A stretch of DNA of 64,000 bases, from NCBI RefSeq assembly GCF_021991925.1, contig NZ_RXZI01000001.1:744001-808000 (forward strand), in the 5' to 3' direction. A model generated the notes under the pieces. The model saw only the letters and a list, made by a program, of their open reading frames with translations. It searched no databases and was not told the DNA's origin. A program made the translations under genes and the position numbers. This DNA is from Sutcliffiella horikoshii. Its GTDB lineage: Bacteria > Bacillota > Bacilli > Bacillales > Bacillaceae_I. Below, one piece after another: positions 10,290 through 19,536 of the stretch. How positions within the stretch are numbered: the stretch's first letter is position 1; every line of letters starts with the position of its first letter.

Positions 10290-10321
10290 GAAAGCACTCC
10301 AGTGATGTGGGTGCTTTTTCT
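10290..10321 (+). terminator. Terminator after yneF
   Basis: AAAGCAC and GTGCTTT flank a short loop, followed by a T run. Confidence 0.8.
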
Positions 10322-10419
10322 TTTTGTTTGGCGTTTGGGGAGAAGAAATGATAATGAGGGAGGTATGTGAGGGCGAAACGGGTTAAGGGGGGACTATGTG
10401 GTGAAAAGGAATGAATGGT

Positions 10420-10560
10420 GCGCGGAATGAGGAGGGGAAAGTGAAAACGCGTGTCATAGGGGTTGTATGAAGCGCGGAATGAAGTGAGGGAAGTGAAAAC
10501 GCGTACCATAGGGGTTGAATGAAGCGCGGAATGAGGAGGGGAAAGTGAAAACGCGTGTCA
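10420..10560. repeat. Second tandem array with 52-bp period, about 2.7 units
   Basis: Units start at 10420, 10472 and 10524 with GCGCGGAATGA and share GTGAAAACGCGT about 24 bp later; GCGCG and CGCGT can pair within a unit. The sequence is unrelated to the 441-970 array, but the period is the same 52 bp. Confidence 0.85.
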
Positions 10561-10998
10561 AAGATAGTGTAAGAATCCCAACATGGAAGTCACTGAAGAA
10601 AACCTGTAGTCAAAGACGTCATATAAGCCCGAAAAGGAAGCGATCCGGTCTTCAAAGCCACGTAAGAAGCCTAAAACGAAGCTGCTTAACTAATACCAAT
10701 ACCTCCTAACATCACAACAGAAATAAAACCTCATAAAAAAGTATCTTCCTAAAAATTTGAATATTTGCTAAACTGTTATAGTTGAAGCGTACAGTACATA
10801 CATTTGAAAAGGCTATTTATCGTAAACTTAATTGTTTGTTGCACTTATCAACCAACCATAAAATTTCTTACTTTCGGGTTTTTCGCGACAGTAAAGAATA
10901 TATTACATGCCTGGTTATAAAGTAAATTACCAGCAAACAGAGTACTAGCAACAATAAAAGAACCAAAAGAATGAGAGAGAAAAATCGGGGGAAAAACC
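10561..10998. other. Intergenic stretch without a supported gene
   Basis: After the 52-bp array there is AT-rich sequence up to the ABC transporter start. I see no credible reading frame or RNA gene. The last 150 bp probably hold the promoter of the exporter operon, but no clear -35/-10 pair stands out. Confidence 0.5.
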
Positions 10999-12747
10999 AT
11001 GAGTATTTTTAAGGACCTTTGGTGGTTTTTTAAACAGGAGCGCAAGTCATATATACCAGGAGTGCTTTTACTTGCGATAGTTGCATTTCTTGAACTTATT
11101 CCACCCAGGATAGTGGGAATGACGGTGGATCACATTGTGGATGGGACGCTAACAAGAGAGACCATTCTAACTTTGATGTTGGTACTCCTTGGTACTGCCA
11201 TTATCGTTTATATATTACGCTATCTTTGGAGAATCATGATTTTTGGTCCGGCAGTGAGGCTTGCCAGATTACTCCGTAATAATTTGTATGAACACTTCAC
11301 GAAAATGTCCGCAAGTTTCTATCAGCGTCGACGCGTTGGTGACTTGATGGCTCATTCCACCAATGACCTTCAAGCGATCCAACAGACAGCTGGTGCAGGA
11401 GTGTTAACACTTGTTGACTCTTTAATGACTGGGGGATTCGTTTTAATCGCCATGGCAGCAACAATAAGCTGGAAGTTGACATTGATCTGCCTCATCCCAC
11501 TTCCTTTCATGGCACTGGCAACAAATTATTACGGATCTTTGTTGCATAAAACGTTTCATAAAGCTCAGGCTGCCTTTTCATCGTTAAATGATAAAGTGCA
11601 GGAAAGTGTGAACGGTATTAAAGTTGTCAAGACGTTCGGGCAAGAAAAAGAAGAAATCGAAGAATTTGAAAAACAAGCAGAAGATGTAGTGAAGAAGAAT
11701 GTAACGGTAGCTAAAATAGATTCTCTGTTTGACCCGACTATCGGCTTGATCATCGGTATTTCCTTCTTTCTTGCCATCGCTTTTGGTTCGAGATATGTCA
11801 TGATGGGGGAAATGACCATTGGGGAATTGATTGCATTCACTACCTATCTTGGTCTCTTGATCTGGCCAATGCTAGCGTTTGGCTGGCTTTTCAATATCGT
11901 GGAACGTGGGAGGGCCTCTTATGATCGTGTCTCTGCCCTTATGAGAGAAGAAGTGGATATCAGGAATATAAAGGAGGCCAATGAAAATGTCCCTACAGGA
12001 GACATTCAATATAATGTACAAACATTTACCTATCCCACAGAAGAGGAAGCTCTGCTTAAAGATATTCGTTTCCATCTGAAACAAGGTGAAACATTAGGGA
12101 TTGTCGGAAAGACTGGTAGCGGTAAGACCACACTCTTAAAAATGCTGATCAGGGAGTATGATGGCATCCAAGGAAATATCTTTATCGGCTCGAATCCTAT
12201 AACTAAATATTCCTTGGAAGCGTTAAGAAAAGCAATTGGTTATGTACCGCAAGATCACTTCCTATTCTCAGCAACGATTGCAGATAACATCGCTTTTGCG
12301 GTACCGGAAGCATCATTTGAGGAGATAATCCAAGCGGCCAAATTAGCGAACATTCATGAGGATATCATCCAATTCACGGATGGTTACCAAACGATGGTTG
12401 GAGAGCGCGGTGTATCCTTATCAGGAGGACAAAAACAGAGGTTGTCCATAGCAAGAGCATTGCTGATGGATCCAGAGATTTTAATCCTCGATGATTCCCT
12501 ATCTGCAGTGGATGCGAAAACGGAAGAGAGCATCCTTCATGCACTAAAGGAAAATCGCCAAGGAAAGACAACAATTATTACCTCCCATCGTTTAAGTGCG
12601 ATTCAGCATGCTCAAACAATCATCGTAATAGAAAATGGCGGGATAGCGCAGAAAGGTTCGCATGGAGAGTTAATGGAAGCAGAAGGATGGTACAGGGAAA
12701 TGTATCATCGACAAGCATTAGAGTCCCTTGTGGAGCATGGGGGTTAA
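10999..12747 (+). CDS. Heterodimeric multidrug ABC exporter, subunit with degenerate catalytic residue
   Basis: A 582-residue fused exporter half: six membrane segments in residues 1-310, then a nucleotide-binding domain. Walker A is GKTGSGKT, the signature LSGGQ is canonical, but Walker B ends ILILDDSLSAVD, with Asp in place of the catalytic Glu. This is the degenerate half typical of heterodimers such as B. subtilis BmrC/YheI, which it resembles in length and start. Its partner begins 3 bp downstream. GGGGG precedes the ATG. Substrate cannot be told from sequence; drug or lipid export is inferred from the family. Confidence 0.92.
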   Translation: MSIFKDLWWFFKQERKSYIPGVLLLAIVAFLELIPPRIVGMTVDHIVDGTLTRETILTLMLVLLGTAIIVYILRYLWRIMIFGPAVRLARLLRNNLYEHFTKMSASFYQRRRVGDLMAHSTNDLQAIQQTAGAGVLTLVDSLMTGGFVLIAMAATISWKLTLICLIPLPFMALATNYYGSLLHKTFHKAQAAFSSLNDKVQESVNGIKVVKTFGQEKEEIEEFEKQAEDVVKKNVTVAKIDSLFDPTIGLIIGISFFLAIAFGSRYVMMGEMTIGELIAFTTYLGLLIWPMLAFGWLFNIVERGRASYDRVSALMREEVDIRNIKEANENVPTGDIQYNVQTFTYPTEEEALLKDIRFHLKQGETLGIVGKTGSGKTTLLKMLIREYDGIQGNIFIGSNPITKYSLEALRKAIGYVPQDHFLFSATIADNIAFAVPEASFEEIIQAAKLANIHEDIIQFTDGYQTMVGERGVSLSGGQKQRLSIARALLMDPEILILDDSLSAVDAKTEESILHALKENRQGKTTIITSHRLSAIQHAQTIIVIENGGIAQKGSHGELMEAEGWYREMYHRQALESLVEHGG

Positions 12748-12750
12748 AAG

Positions 12751-14553
12751 ATGAACAATCAGACAATAACGGCAAAAGAACAAAGGCAGGTCCTTAAAAG
12801 ACTCTTGGGATATGCTAAACCACATACCAAGCAATTTATTTTTGCATTTAGTTTACTCGTCCTCGCGACCATAGGAGAAATAGTAGGTCCCTTGATCATC
12901 AAGGTGTTCATTGATGATTATTTAACTCCACAAGTGATGGAAACGGGCCCGATCGTAACACTTGCATCACTATATATCGGAATTTTAATAGCAAAAGTGA
13001 TCATAACTTATTTTCAACTTTTGAAATTCCAAGAAATATCTTTAAAAATAATACAAGAACTCAGGATAGACATTTTCGCAAAGGTACAGACTCTTGGATT
13101 GAAATTTTTTGATAAAACTCCTGGAGGAAGTATTGTTTCCAGGGTTACCAATGATACTGAAGCGATCAAAGATATGTTTGTGAGTGTCATTTCAACATTC
13201 GTTCAAAATGGCGTGTTTCTAATCGGAATATTTATTGCTATGTTTTTGTTGAATGTACAATTGGCCATTTTCTGTTTGCTGATCATCCCCATCATTTTCG
13301 CGATCATGGCTACTTACCGCCATTTCAGTTCCAGGTTTTATGCGGATATGAGAGAAAGGCTCAGTCAGCTTAACGCTAAGCTGAATGAATCGTTGCAAGG
13401 GATGGCTATCATTCAAGTATTCCGACAAGAAAAAAGGCTTCGTAAGGAGTTCGCGGATATCAATGAGGCACACTATCAAGCTGGTGTGAAGAATATCAAG
13501 CTTGACGGGCTTCTGTTGCGTCCGGCCATCGATTTTGTTTATGTTTTATCGTTAATATTAGTGTTGAGTTATTTTGGTATTTCCTCCATAGGGAATGTCA
13601 TAGAAATTGGAGTACTCTATGCGTTCGTTAACTACTTGGGTAGATTCTTTGAGCCAGTGAATCAAATGATGATGAGGCTTTCCATGTATCAACAGGCCAT
13701 CGTTTCCGCATCAAGGGTATTTCATCTTCTGGATGAAAAAGAGCTTGCCCCAACAGCAGAAAAATCGAAAAGTTCTCCAACTATCACATCTGGTGAGATA
13801 GAATTTAAGAATGTGACATTCTCCTATGATGGCAAGCGTGATGTATTAAAAGATATATCTTTCACAGCGAAGCCTGGAGAAACAGTAGCGCTAGTTGGTC
13901 ACACCGGTAGCGGTAAGAGTTCCATTATCAACCTTTTAATGCGATTCTACCAAATTGAAAAAGGAGAAGTCCTTATTGATGGATTTCCCCTAAAGTACTT
14001 TGATGATCAGGAGCTTCGTAAAAAGATGGGGCTTGTCCTTCAGGATCCATTTCTTTTTTATGGTACAATCAGCCATAACATCCGGCTTCATGATCCCACC
14101 ATTTCAGATGATGAGATTAAAATAGCGGCAGAATTCGTGCAGGCAGATTCATTTATTGACAATCTCCCAGAACAATATGAACAACTGGTTGTTGAAAGAG
14201 GAGCAACATTCTCAAGTGGTCAAAGGCAGCTGGTTGCTTTTGCGAGGACCATTGCAACCAAACCTAAGATCCTAGTATTAGATGAGGCCACTGCAAACAT
14301 AGATACGGAAACAGAAGAAGCAATCCAGACGGCACTTGAGAAAATGAGGAAAGGGCGAACGACGATAGCGATTGCCCATCGACTTTCTACCATACAAGAT
14401 GCCGATCAAATTCTGGTCCTTCACCAAGGAGAGATTGTAGAGAGGGGAACGCATCAGGAATTATTGAATCAGGAAGGTTTATACTATAAGATGTTTCTTC
14501 TCCAAAACGGCCACCCTGATAAAGTGGAGGATGCGGTCATTCACCCTGGATAA
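12751..14553 (+). CDS. Heterodimeric multidrug ABC exporter, catalytically complete subunit
   Basis: A 600-residue exporter half and partner of the preceding gene. Membrane segments occupy about residues 25-320. The nucleotide-binding domain has Walker A GHTGSGKS, a degenerate signature FSSGQ in place of LSGGQ, and a complete Walker B ILVLDEATANID with the catalytic glutamate. Paired with the upstream subunit this leaves one consensus ATP site (this Walker B with the partner LSGGQ) and one degenerate site, the BmrCD/TM287-288 pattern. It resembles YheH but lacks that protein's extra length. Confidence 0.92.
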   Translation: MNNQTITAKEQRQVLKRLLGYAKPHTKQFIFAFSLLVLATIGEIVGPLIIKVFIDDYLTPQVMETGPIVTLASLYIGILIAKVIITYFQLLKFQEISLKIIQELRIDIFAKVQTLGLKFFDKTPGGSIVSRVTNDTEAIKDMFVSVISTFVQNGVFLIGIFIAMFLLNVQLAIFCLLIIPIIFAIMATYRHFSSRFYADMRERLSQLNAKLNESLQGMAIIQVFRQEKRLRKEFADINEAHYQAGVKNIKLDGLLLRPAIDFVYVLSLILVLSYFGISSIGNVIEIGVLYAFVNYLGRFFEPVNQMMMRLSMYQQAIVSASRVFHLLDEKELAPTAEKSKSSPTITSGEIEFKNVTFSYDGKRDVLKDISFTAKPGETVALVGHTGSGKSSIINLLMRFYQIEKGEVLIDGFPLKYFDDQELRKKMGLVLQDPFLFYGTISHNIRLHDPTISDDEIKIAAEFVQADSFIDNLPEQYEQLVVERGATFSSGQRQLVAFARTIATKPKILVLDEATANIDTETEEAIQTALEKMRKGRTTIAIAHRLSTIQDADQILVLHQGEIVERGTHQELLNQEGLYYKMFLLQNGHPDKVEDAVIHPG

Positions 14554-14554
14554 G

Positions 14555-14592
14555 TGTCAGCACGGCCAATTTTCGGGCCGTGCATTTTTTAC
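14555..14592 (+). terminator. Terminator of the ABC exporter operon
   Basis: GCACGGCC and GGGCCGTGC form a strong stem followed by TTTTTT. Confidence 0.9.
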
Positions 14593-14674
14593 ATGATAAA
14601 ATCAAAAACAACCCCCTCTCACCATGAGAAGGGGGGCGGTAAACCAAGCTATAAGCTCACTTTATTCCTATGTA

Positions 14675-14836
14675 TTATTTGGGGACGATGATATGGTTAT
14701 ACTTGTTTAGAAGCGTGTCCAATTCCTGGCTGAGCTTTAGCGTTTTAGAAGAAGACATTCCGTTTTTTGCCACAATGTCAATGAGTTCCATTCGCTTTTT
14801 TTCAATAAGATTTAATAATTCTTGTTTAGTAGCCAA
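14675..14836 (-). CDS. Spo0E-like sporulation regulatory phosphatase
   Basis: A 53-residue protein read on the minus strand from a TTG codon with AAGGAAGG upstream. It begins MATKQELLNLIEKKRMELID and contains KTLKLSQELDTLLNKY; the SQELD motif defines the Spo0E family, which dephosphorylates Spo0A-P and delays sporulation. Two short helices fit the family size. It is monocistronic, between the ABC exporter and ccdA. Confidence 0.88.
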   Translation of the reverse strand: MATKQELLNLIEKKRMELIDIVAKNGMSSSKTLKLSQELDTLLNKYNHIIVPK

Positions 14837-15063
14837 AGTTGAGTATCCTTCCTTCTTCCAATTCGTAACATCATTATACTAGAATTTAGGAGGCAATACA
14901 AAGAAAAATTGCAAGTTAATGGGACTTTAATAATTGTCAAACTAGTGAAAAATAACTAGGCAATACTGTCACGGTTTCGTCATAGATTATTATAAAGCGG
15001 GGGTATGTTTTCGAACGTTTTCTGTTACTATATTAATTATAATTGAATAGGAGTAGTGATACT

Positions 15064-15774
15064 ATGTCTGCAGATGTTACGCTTTTTTTAGCGTTTGGAG
15101 CGGGATTTTTATCGTTCATCTCCCCATGTACGCTACCAATCTACCCTGCTTTTCTATCTTATATAACAGGTGTGTCGGTAGGAGAATTGAAAGACGAAAA
15201 GGGTATGTTTCGTAGCAGAAGTATTTTACATACAGTGTTTTTCCTATTGGGCTTTTCCATCATCTTTATCTGGTTAGGATTTAGTGCATCATTCTTGGGG
15301 CAATTCTTTGTCCAGTACAATGATTTAATACGCCAGATAGGAGCTATTCTGATCATCTTTTTTGGACTTGTCATACTAGGGGTATTTCAGCCTAAATTCT
15401 TGATGACAGATAAAAAGCTCTCCTTTAAGAATAGGCCTACCGGGTACATTGGTACAGTTTTGATAGGGATGGCTTTTGCTGCAGGATGGACACCTTGTAC
15501 TGGTCCGATTCTTGTGTCAGTCATGGCTTTGGCAGCAGCAAATCCAGGGTCCGGTGTATTATACATGACAGCATATGTATTGGGATTTGCAATTCCGTTC
15601 TTCATCCTCTCTTTCTTTATCGGAAAGTTGTCGTGGATTAAACGCAATCATGTCTTAATCATGAAAGTGGGCGGATATACCATGATTTTCATGGGTATTC
15701 TGTTATTCTTTGATTGGTTGACCAAAATAATAGTGTGGCTGACGGCAATTACCGGAGGATTTAAAGGATTTTAA
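15064..15774 (+). CDS. ccdA: Thiol-disulfide transporter CcdA
   Basis: CcdA passes reducing equivalents across the membrane for cytochrome c maturation and, in Bacillus, for spore cortex thiol proteins. The 236-residue protein has six membrane segments and the two redox cysteines in [13 protein letters not shown] and [12 protein letters not shown] chose the ATG at 15064 with AGGAG upstream, giving the B. subtilis length. It is followed by yneI and ccdC, as in B. subtilis. Confidence 0.95.
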   Translation: MSADVTLFLAFGAGFLSFISPCTLPIYPAFLSYITGVSVGELKDEKGMFRSRSILHTVFFLLGFSIIFIWLGFSASFLGQFFVQYNDLIRQIGAILIIFFGLVILGVFQPKFLMTDKKLSFKNRPTGYIGTVLIGMAFAAGWTPCTGPILVSVMALAAANPGSGVLYMTAYVLGFAIPFFILSFFIGKLSWIKRNHVLIMKVGGYTMIFMGILLFFDWLTKIIVWLTAITGGFKGF

Positions 15775-15879
15775 ATTGTGTGATATTTTAGTTGATTCTT
15801 ATGTTCGAAAAGAGTAAAGTTAAAAATGGGAATAAAGGAAATTTAAAACTTTTTTATAGGACATAAGGAGGACTCTGCG

Positions 15880-16239
15880 GTGGCTAACGTTTTAGTAGTG
15901 GATGATGCAAAGTTTATGAGGCTAACAATTGGAAACATATTAACTAAATCTAACCACACTGTTATCGGTGAAGCAGAGAATGGAAGAGATGCAGTTTCAC
16001 TCTATCGGGATCATCAGCCAGATCTTGTCACGATGGATATTACCATGCCAGAAATGAACGGTATTGAAGCTGTTCGTGAAATAGTGAAGGATTTTCCAAA
16101 GGCGAAAATTATCATGTGCTCAGCCATGGGGCAGCAACGCTTGATTGTGGAAGCGATTGAAGCAGGTGCAAAAGATTTCATCGTAAAGCCCTTTGATGAA
16201 AGCAGGGTTTTGGAAGCAGTGAAAAGAGTCATGGGATAA
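15880..16239 (+). CDS. yneI: CheY-like response regulator YneI
   Basis: A single receiver domain of 119 residues. The acidic pocket is VVDDAKFMR, the phosphoacceptor Asp is in TMDITMPEMNGIEA and the conserved lysine in VKPFDES. There is no output domain. The GTG start is preceded by AAGGAGG. Its position between ccdA and ccdC is conserved in Bacillus; the signalling partner is not known from this window. Confidence 0.93.
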   Translation: MANVLVVDDAKFMRLTIGNILTKSNHTVIGEAENGRDAVSLYRDHQPDLVTMDITMPEMNGIEAVREIVKDFPKAKIIMCSAMGQQRLIVEAIEAGAKDFIVKPFDESRVLEAVKRVMG

Positions 16240-16391
16240 CACACAATGAACTATCTTCTCCATATTTATGGAGGGGGTAGTTTATTTTTATGAAAGGGGA
16301 AATGGTAAAAGCCAAGATATGACTTTTAAAATTTCTCTTTTTCGGTATAATAGTAAGAGGTTAAAAGATGTGAAAACAGAGGATGATTAAA

Positions 16392-16877
16392 GTGAATACA
16401 GTACTATCTACGATTTTCGCAGTATGTATGGCACTTCTGGTATTGTTTATTAGAATGAAGGCTGCGAAAAAACCTTCTTCAGTCAAAAAAATTGTATTGC
16501 CTCCCATTTTCATGAGCACAGGTGCACTAATGTTCCTATTTCCTGAATTCCGTGTTTCCTCGCTACAAGTTTTGGAAGCTTTGACAGTCGGAGCGATCTT
16601 TTCCATATTTTTAATTAAAACTTCCAAATTTGAGATGAAAGATAATGACATATACTTAAAACGTTCGAAGGCATTCGTTTTTATTTTACTTGGATTATTG
16701 GCTATTAGGGTGGTTTTGAAGCTTGTTCTGAGCACTCAAATTGATATCGGAGAATTGACCGGAATGTTTTGGTTGCTTGCTTTCGGCATGATTGTTCCAT
16801 GGAGAGTTGCCATGTACATCAAATACAAAAAGATAGAGAGTGGAGCCATCCCACCAACGATAAAAACCTCGGTATAA
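16392..16877 (+). CDS. ccdC: CcdC-like membrane protein (YneJ)
   Basis: A hydrophobic protein of about 161 residues with four to five membrane segments, matching CcdC/YneJ: FIRMKAAKKPSSVKKI after the first helix and PPIFMSTGALMFLFPEFR in the next segment. The gene sits in the ccdA-yneI-ccdC cluster; in B. subtilis ccdC is not essential for cytochrome c synthesis, so the role is open. I prefer the GTG at 16392 because GAGGATG lies 5-8 nt upstream; an ATG at 16383 is too close to that site. Confidence 0.88.
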   Translation: MNTVLSTIFAVCMALLVLFIRMKAAKKPSSVKKIVLPPIFMSTGALMFLFPEFRVSSLQVLEALTVGAIFSIFLIKTSKFEMKDNDIYLKRSKAFVFILLGLLAIRVVLKLVLSTQIDIGELTGMFWLLAFGMIVPWRVAMYIKYKKIESGAIPPTIKTSV

Positions 16878-16893
16878 CAAACCGAGGTTTTTA
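16862..16893. terminator. Bidirectional terminator ccdC / yneK
   Basis: AAAACCTCGG and CCGAGGTTTTT form a stem that overlaps the end of ccdC and also serves the convergent yneK. Confidence 0.88.
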
Positions 16894-16896
16894 TCC

Positions 16897-17322
16897 TTAG
16901 AATAAATGTTGATATGGTGCGCGATCAATATTGAGATGTTCCAGTTTTTTTATAAGAAACTTATGGTCTCGTTTCGGTGTGGCGAGGATATAACCGCGAA
17001 TAACATGTTCTCTCGTTATTTCGTTTGCTTTTTCCTTATATGCTATTTCACCAATCTTTCCTGCAATCTTCTGTCTAGCGATATCACGAAACAATTCCGG
17101 TACAGGTGAGACGAGCTCCTCTAACAGGAGTTTAAGATCTTCCGGCCACATATGACGGGTTTCTTTCAAATAGAAATCCTGCCAATCCAATTCCGATTTT
17201 CCATCTTCTTTTGGAAGCCGTTTAAGAAACTTGCGAAACATAAAAAATCCACCGATGGCCAACAATACGACCATTGTGACAACCCAAAATAAAATTAACC
17301 ATAGAAACCATCCGGTTAACAT
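16897..17322 (-). CDS. yneK: DUF2621 membrane-anchored protein YneK
   Basis: A 141-residue protein: one N-terminal membrane helix (LWLILFWVVTMVVLLAIGGF), then a soluble helical domain with LDWQDFYLKETRHMWPEDLK and REHVIRGYILATPKRDHKFL, matching the DUF2621/YneK family. AGGGAAAAG precedes the ATG. Gene order matches B. subtilis. The function is unknown. Confidence 0.9.
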   Translation of the reverse strand: MLTGWFLWLILFWVVTMVVLLAIGGFFMFRKFLKRLPKEDGKSELDWQDFYLKETRHMWPEDLKLLLEELVSPVPELFRDIARQKIAGKIGEIAYKEKANEITREHVIRGYILATPKRDHKFLIKKLEHLNIDRAPYQHLF

Positions 17323-17452
17323 GTTCTTTTCCCTCCGAACTCGTTAACATTCTTGTATTATTATAACCGAAACTATTATAATTGCACTAGTAAATGAAAA
17401 ATCAGAGAGATTTTCATATAAAAAATGACAAAGTTTTGACGGAGGTGCGACG

Positions 17453-18244
17453 ATGAAAAAGATTGGTGCCGTTATTGGCAGCATGGGAAAAACCGAGGTA
17501 CTCTCCCAAAGAGTCTGCCCTAAATGTAATAGGGAAGTAAAGCGCGTCCGCATGCAAATTATCGGCGGAGAAAATAAAGGACAATGGCAAGAATATGAAA
17601 ATGAATGTGATTGCCGACTGGCGGCTGAAACCATGCAAGCGGAGAAACGCAGAAAGCATAAATACTTTGAGCAATTCTGCATTATTCCGAGAGAACTTGC
17701 GGATGCCACTTTGGAAAACTTCAAGGTGGAATATTCCAGCCAAGGAGAAGCATTGGCAAGTACAATTGACTTTTTCGACCAGTTTACCGGAAGAGAAAAC
17801 CTGTATTATTTTGGCCGGACAGGAAGAGGGAAAACACACTTGGCAGTAGGGTTGTATAAATACTTCAAGGAAAATAATATTACTGCGATGTTTTTTGATG
17901 TACCAAAGCTAATGGATACGATTGTTGCCTCTTGGGACAGTGATTCTGGGTATTCCGAAAGCAAGTTCATGAAGGCTATTGCGGAAGTGGATGTACTTAT
18001 CCTGGATGATCTAGGAGTGGAGAGGGTGAGCGAGTGGGTGGATCAGACGATCTATTCCATCTTGAATCAGCGACAAGGAAAGAGCATCGTTTTTACCTCT
18101 AATATTCACCCTGGAGATCTAACGAAACGATACGGGGAACGGATTGCAGACAGAATTAAAAATAAAATGAGTCAGAACCAGTTGATTTCAATAGTGACCC
18201 CGGAGAGCTATCGGACTAAAGATCTAACTATGTACAAAGACTAA
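17453..18244 (+). CDS. DnaC/IstB-like AAA+ ATPase with N-terminal zinc ribbon
   Basis: A 263-residue ATPase resembling helicase loaders. The N-terminus has CPKCNRE and, 30 residues later, CDC, a likely zinc site. The AAA+ core has Walker A GRTGRGKTHLAVG (unusual arginines in the loop), Walker B VLILDDLG and sensor-1 IVFTSNIH. Such proteins load replicative helicases or assist transposition in phages. No replication genes are adjacent, so its partner is unknown; DnaI itself normally lies elsewhere. GGAGGTG precedes the ATG. A MITE lies 20 bp downstream. Confidence 0.8.
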   Translation: MKKIGAVIGSMGKTEVLSQRVCPKCNREVKRVRMQIIGGENKGQWQEYENECDCRLAAETMQAEKRRKHKYFEQFCIIPRELADATLENFKVEYSSQGEALASTIDFFDQFTGRENLYYFGRTGRGKTHLAVGLYKYFKENNITAMFFDVPKLMDTIVASWDSDSGYSESKFMKAIAEVDVLILDDLGVERVSEWVDQTIYSILNQRQGKSIVFTSNIHPGDLTKRYGERIADRIKNKMSQNQLISIVTPESYRTKDLTMYKD

Positions 18245-18264
18245 CATATAAGGTTAAAAATAAA

Positions 18265-18450
18265 GGCTCTGTTAAAACACCGCTGTTGATTTCCGCACTA
18301 GGCTTCGCTTTCCTAGGGGCATTTGGGGAGCCTCCTCGGCTGGCGCCTGCGGGGTCTCCCCTAAACGCTATCTCCCTCAGGAGTCTTCGCCTATTGCTAC
18401 AATCAACAGCTAGGTTTCTGCAAAAATCAACAATATGCTTTAACAGAGCC
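18265..18450. mobile_element. 186-bp MITE with 12-bp terminal inverted repeats
   Basis: The ends are GGCTCTGTTAAA (18265-18276) and its exact complement TTTAACAGAGCC (18439-18450). They are flanked by an exact 8-bp duplication, AAAATAAA (18257-18264 and 18451-18458). Inside, GCTGTTGATT (18282-18291) and AATCAACAGC (18401-18410) form a second inverted repeat, and the middle is GC-rich compared with its surroundings. There is no coding capacity. The end sequence and 8-bp duplication resemble IS6-family elements, so mobilisation by such a transposase is inferred. Confidence 0.88.
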
Positions 18451-18598
18451 AAAATAAAAGATTCATTCATCCATAGCAGAAATACTGCTATGGGTTTTTC
18501 GTGTTACGAAACATTTACCGGAAATTTGTCTATTTTTGTTAATGAAATAATGGTAAAATAATTCTAAATAGAAAGAAAATAAAAAGGGGTGCCTAAAA

Positions 18599-19534
18599 TT
18601 GAAACAAGTAGATCTTTTAAAGAAAGAGCTGTCCAACGTTATTATTGGAAAAGACGAAGTAGTAGAGCTATTATTTATCTCTTTACTTAACAAAGGACAT
18701 GTTTTACTCGAGAGTGTACCTGGTACAGGAAAAACTATGTTGGCAAAAAGTTTTGCAAAGACAATGGATGCCCGCTTTAAACGTATCCAATTTACTCCTG
18801 ATGTGCTACCAAGTGATGTCACCGGAATTCAGTTTTTTAATCCAAAGGAACAGAATTTTGAACTAAGACCTGGTCCCATCATGACCAATATCTTACTCGC
18901 GGACGAAATAAATCGTGCCACTCCCAGAACGCAATCAAGCTTACTCGAGGTAATGGAGGAACGCCAAGTAACCATAGATGGGGAGACATTATCTATACCC
19001 GGACCATTCATGGTGGTAGCAACACAGAATCCGATTGAATCACAGCAAGGGACGTTTCCGTTGCCGGAAGCTCAGATGGATCGATTTTTTATCCAAATAG
19101 ATCTAGGGTATCCTACAATGGAAGAAGAAAAAAAGATTATGAATAAGTACCGCTTGGATGAACCAATTAAGCATATGACCTCTTTCTTTACGAAAGAAGA
19201 AGTTATGGAACTGCAAGATCAGGTCAAGCAGGTGAAAGTATCATCAGTGGTAGAAGATTACATACTGGAAATTGTTCATATGACGAGAAATCATGAAGAA
19301 ATAGAGCTAGGGGTAAGCCCTCGTGGTACATTAGCACTGATGCGTGCCGCACAGGGGGCAGCATTTGTTAAAGGACGAGAATACGTTATACCGGAAGATG
19401 TAAAGAAAATGGCACCATATGTATTGAGTCACCGATTGGTTCTTACAATGGAAGGCTCGCTTAAGAAAACCAATAAACAAATTGTTACAGAAGTGCTGGC
19501 AAGGGTCGTTGTGCCTGTGGAGGCGACTATATAG
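18599..19534 (+). CDS. MoxR-family AAA+ ATPase
   Basis: A 311-residue MoxR ATPase, chaperone-like, usually acting with DUF58 and membrane partners. Walker A is SVPGTGKTMLAK, Walker B ILLADEINRATPRTQSSLLE, sensor-1 FMVVATQNPIESQQGTFPLP and sensor-2 GVSPRGTLALMRAAQ. The TTG start has AAGGGGTG upstream. It is followed at 2 bp by a DUF58 gene and then a membrane gene, corresponding to B. subtilis yeaC-yeaD-yebA. Confidence 0.93.
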   Translation: MKQVDLLKKELSNVIIGKDEVVELLFISLLNKGHVLLESVPGTGKTMLAKSFAKTMDARFKRIQFTPDVLPSDVTGIQFFNPKEQNFELRPGPIMTNILLADEINRATPRTQSSLLEVMEERQVTIDGETLSIPGPFMVVATQNPIESQQGTFPLPEAQMDRFFIQIDLGYPTMEEEKKIMNKYRLDEPIKHMTSFFTKEEVMELQDQVKQVKVSSVVEDYILEIVHMTRNHEEIELGVSPRGTLALMRAAQGAAFVKGREYVIPEDVKKMAPYVLSHRLVLTMEGSLKKTNKQIVTEVLARVVVPVEATI

Positions 19535-19536
19535 GG

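Noticed and set aside
14670..14882. Plus-strand ORF of 70 codons
   Set aside because: The opposite strand encodes a clear Spo0E-family protein with a ribosome site.
18265..18450. Small protein-coding gene (91 codons on plus, 80 on minus)
   Set aside because: Both frames simply cross the MITE with its terminal repeats and target duplication; neither has a ribosome site.
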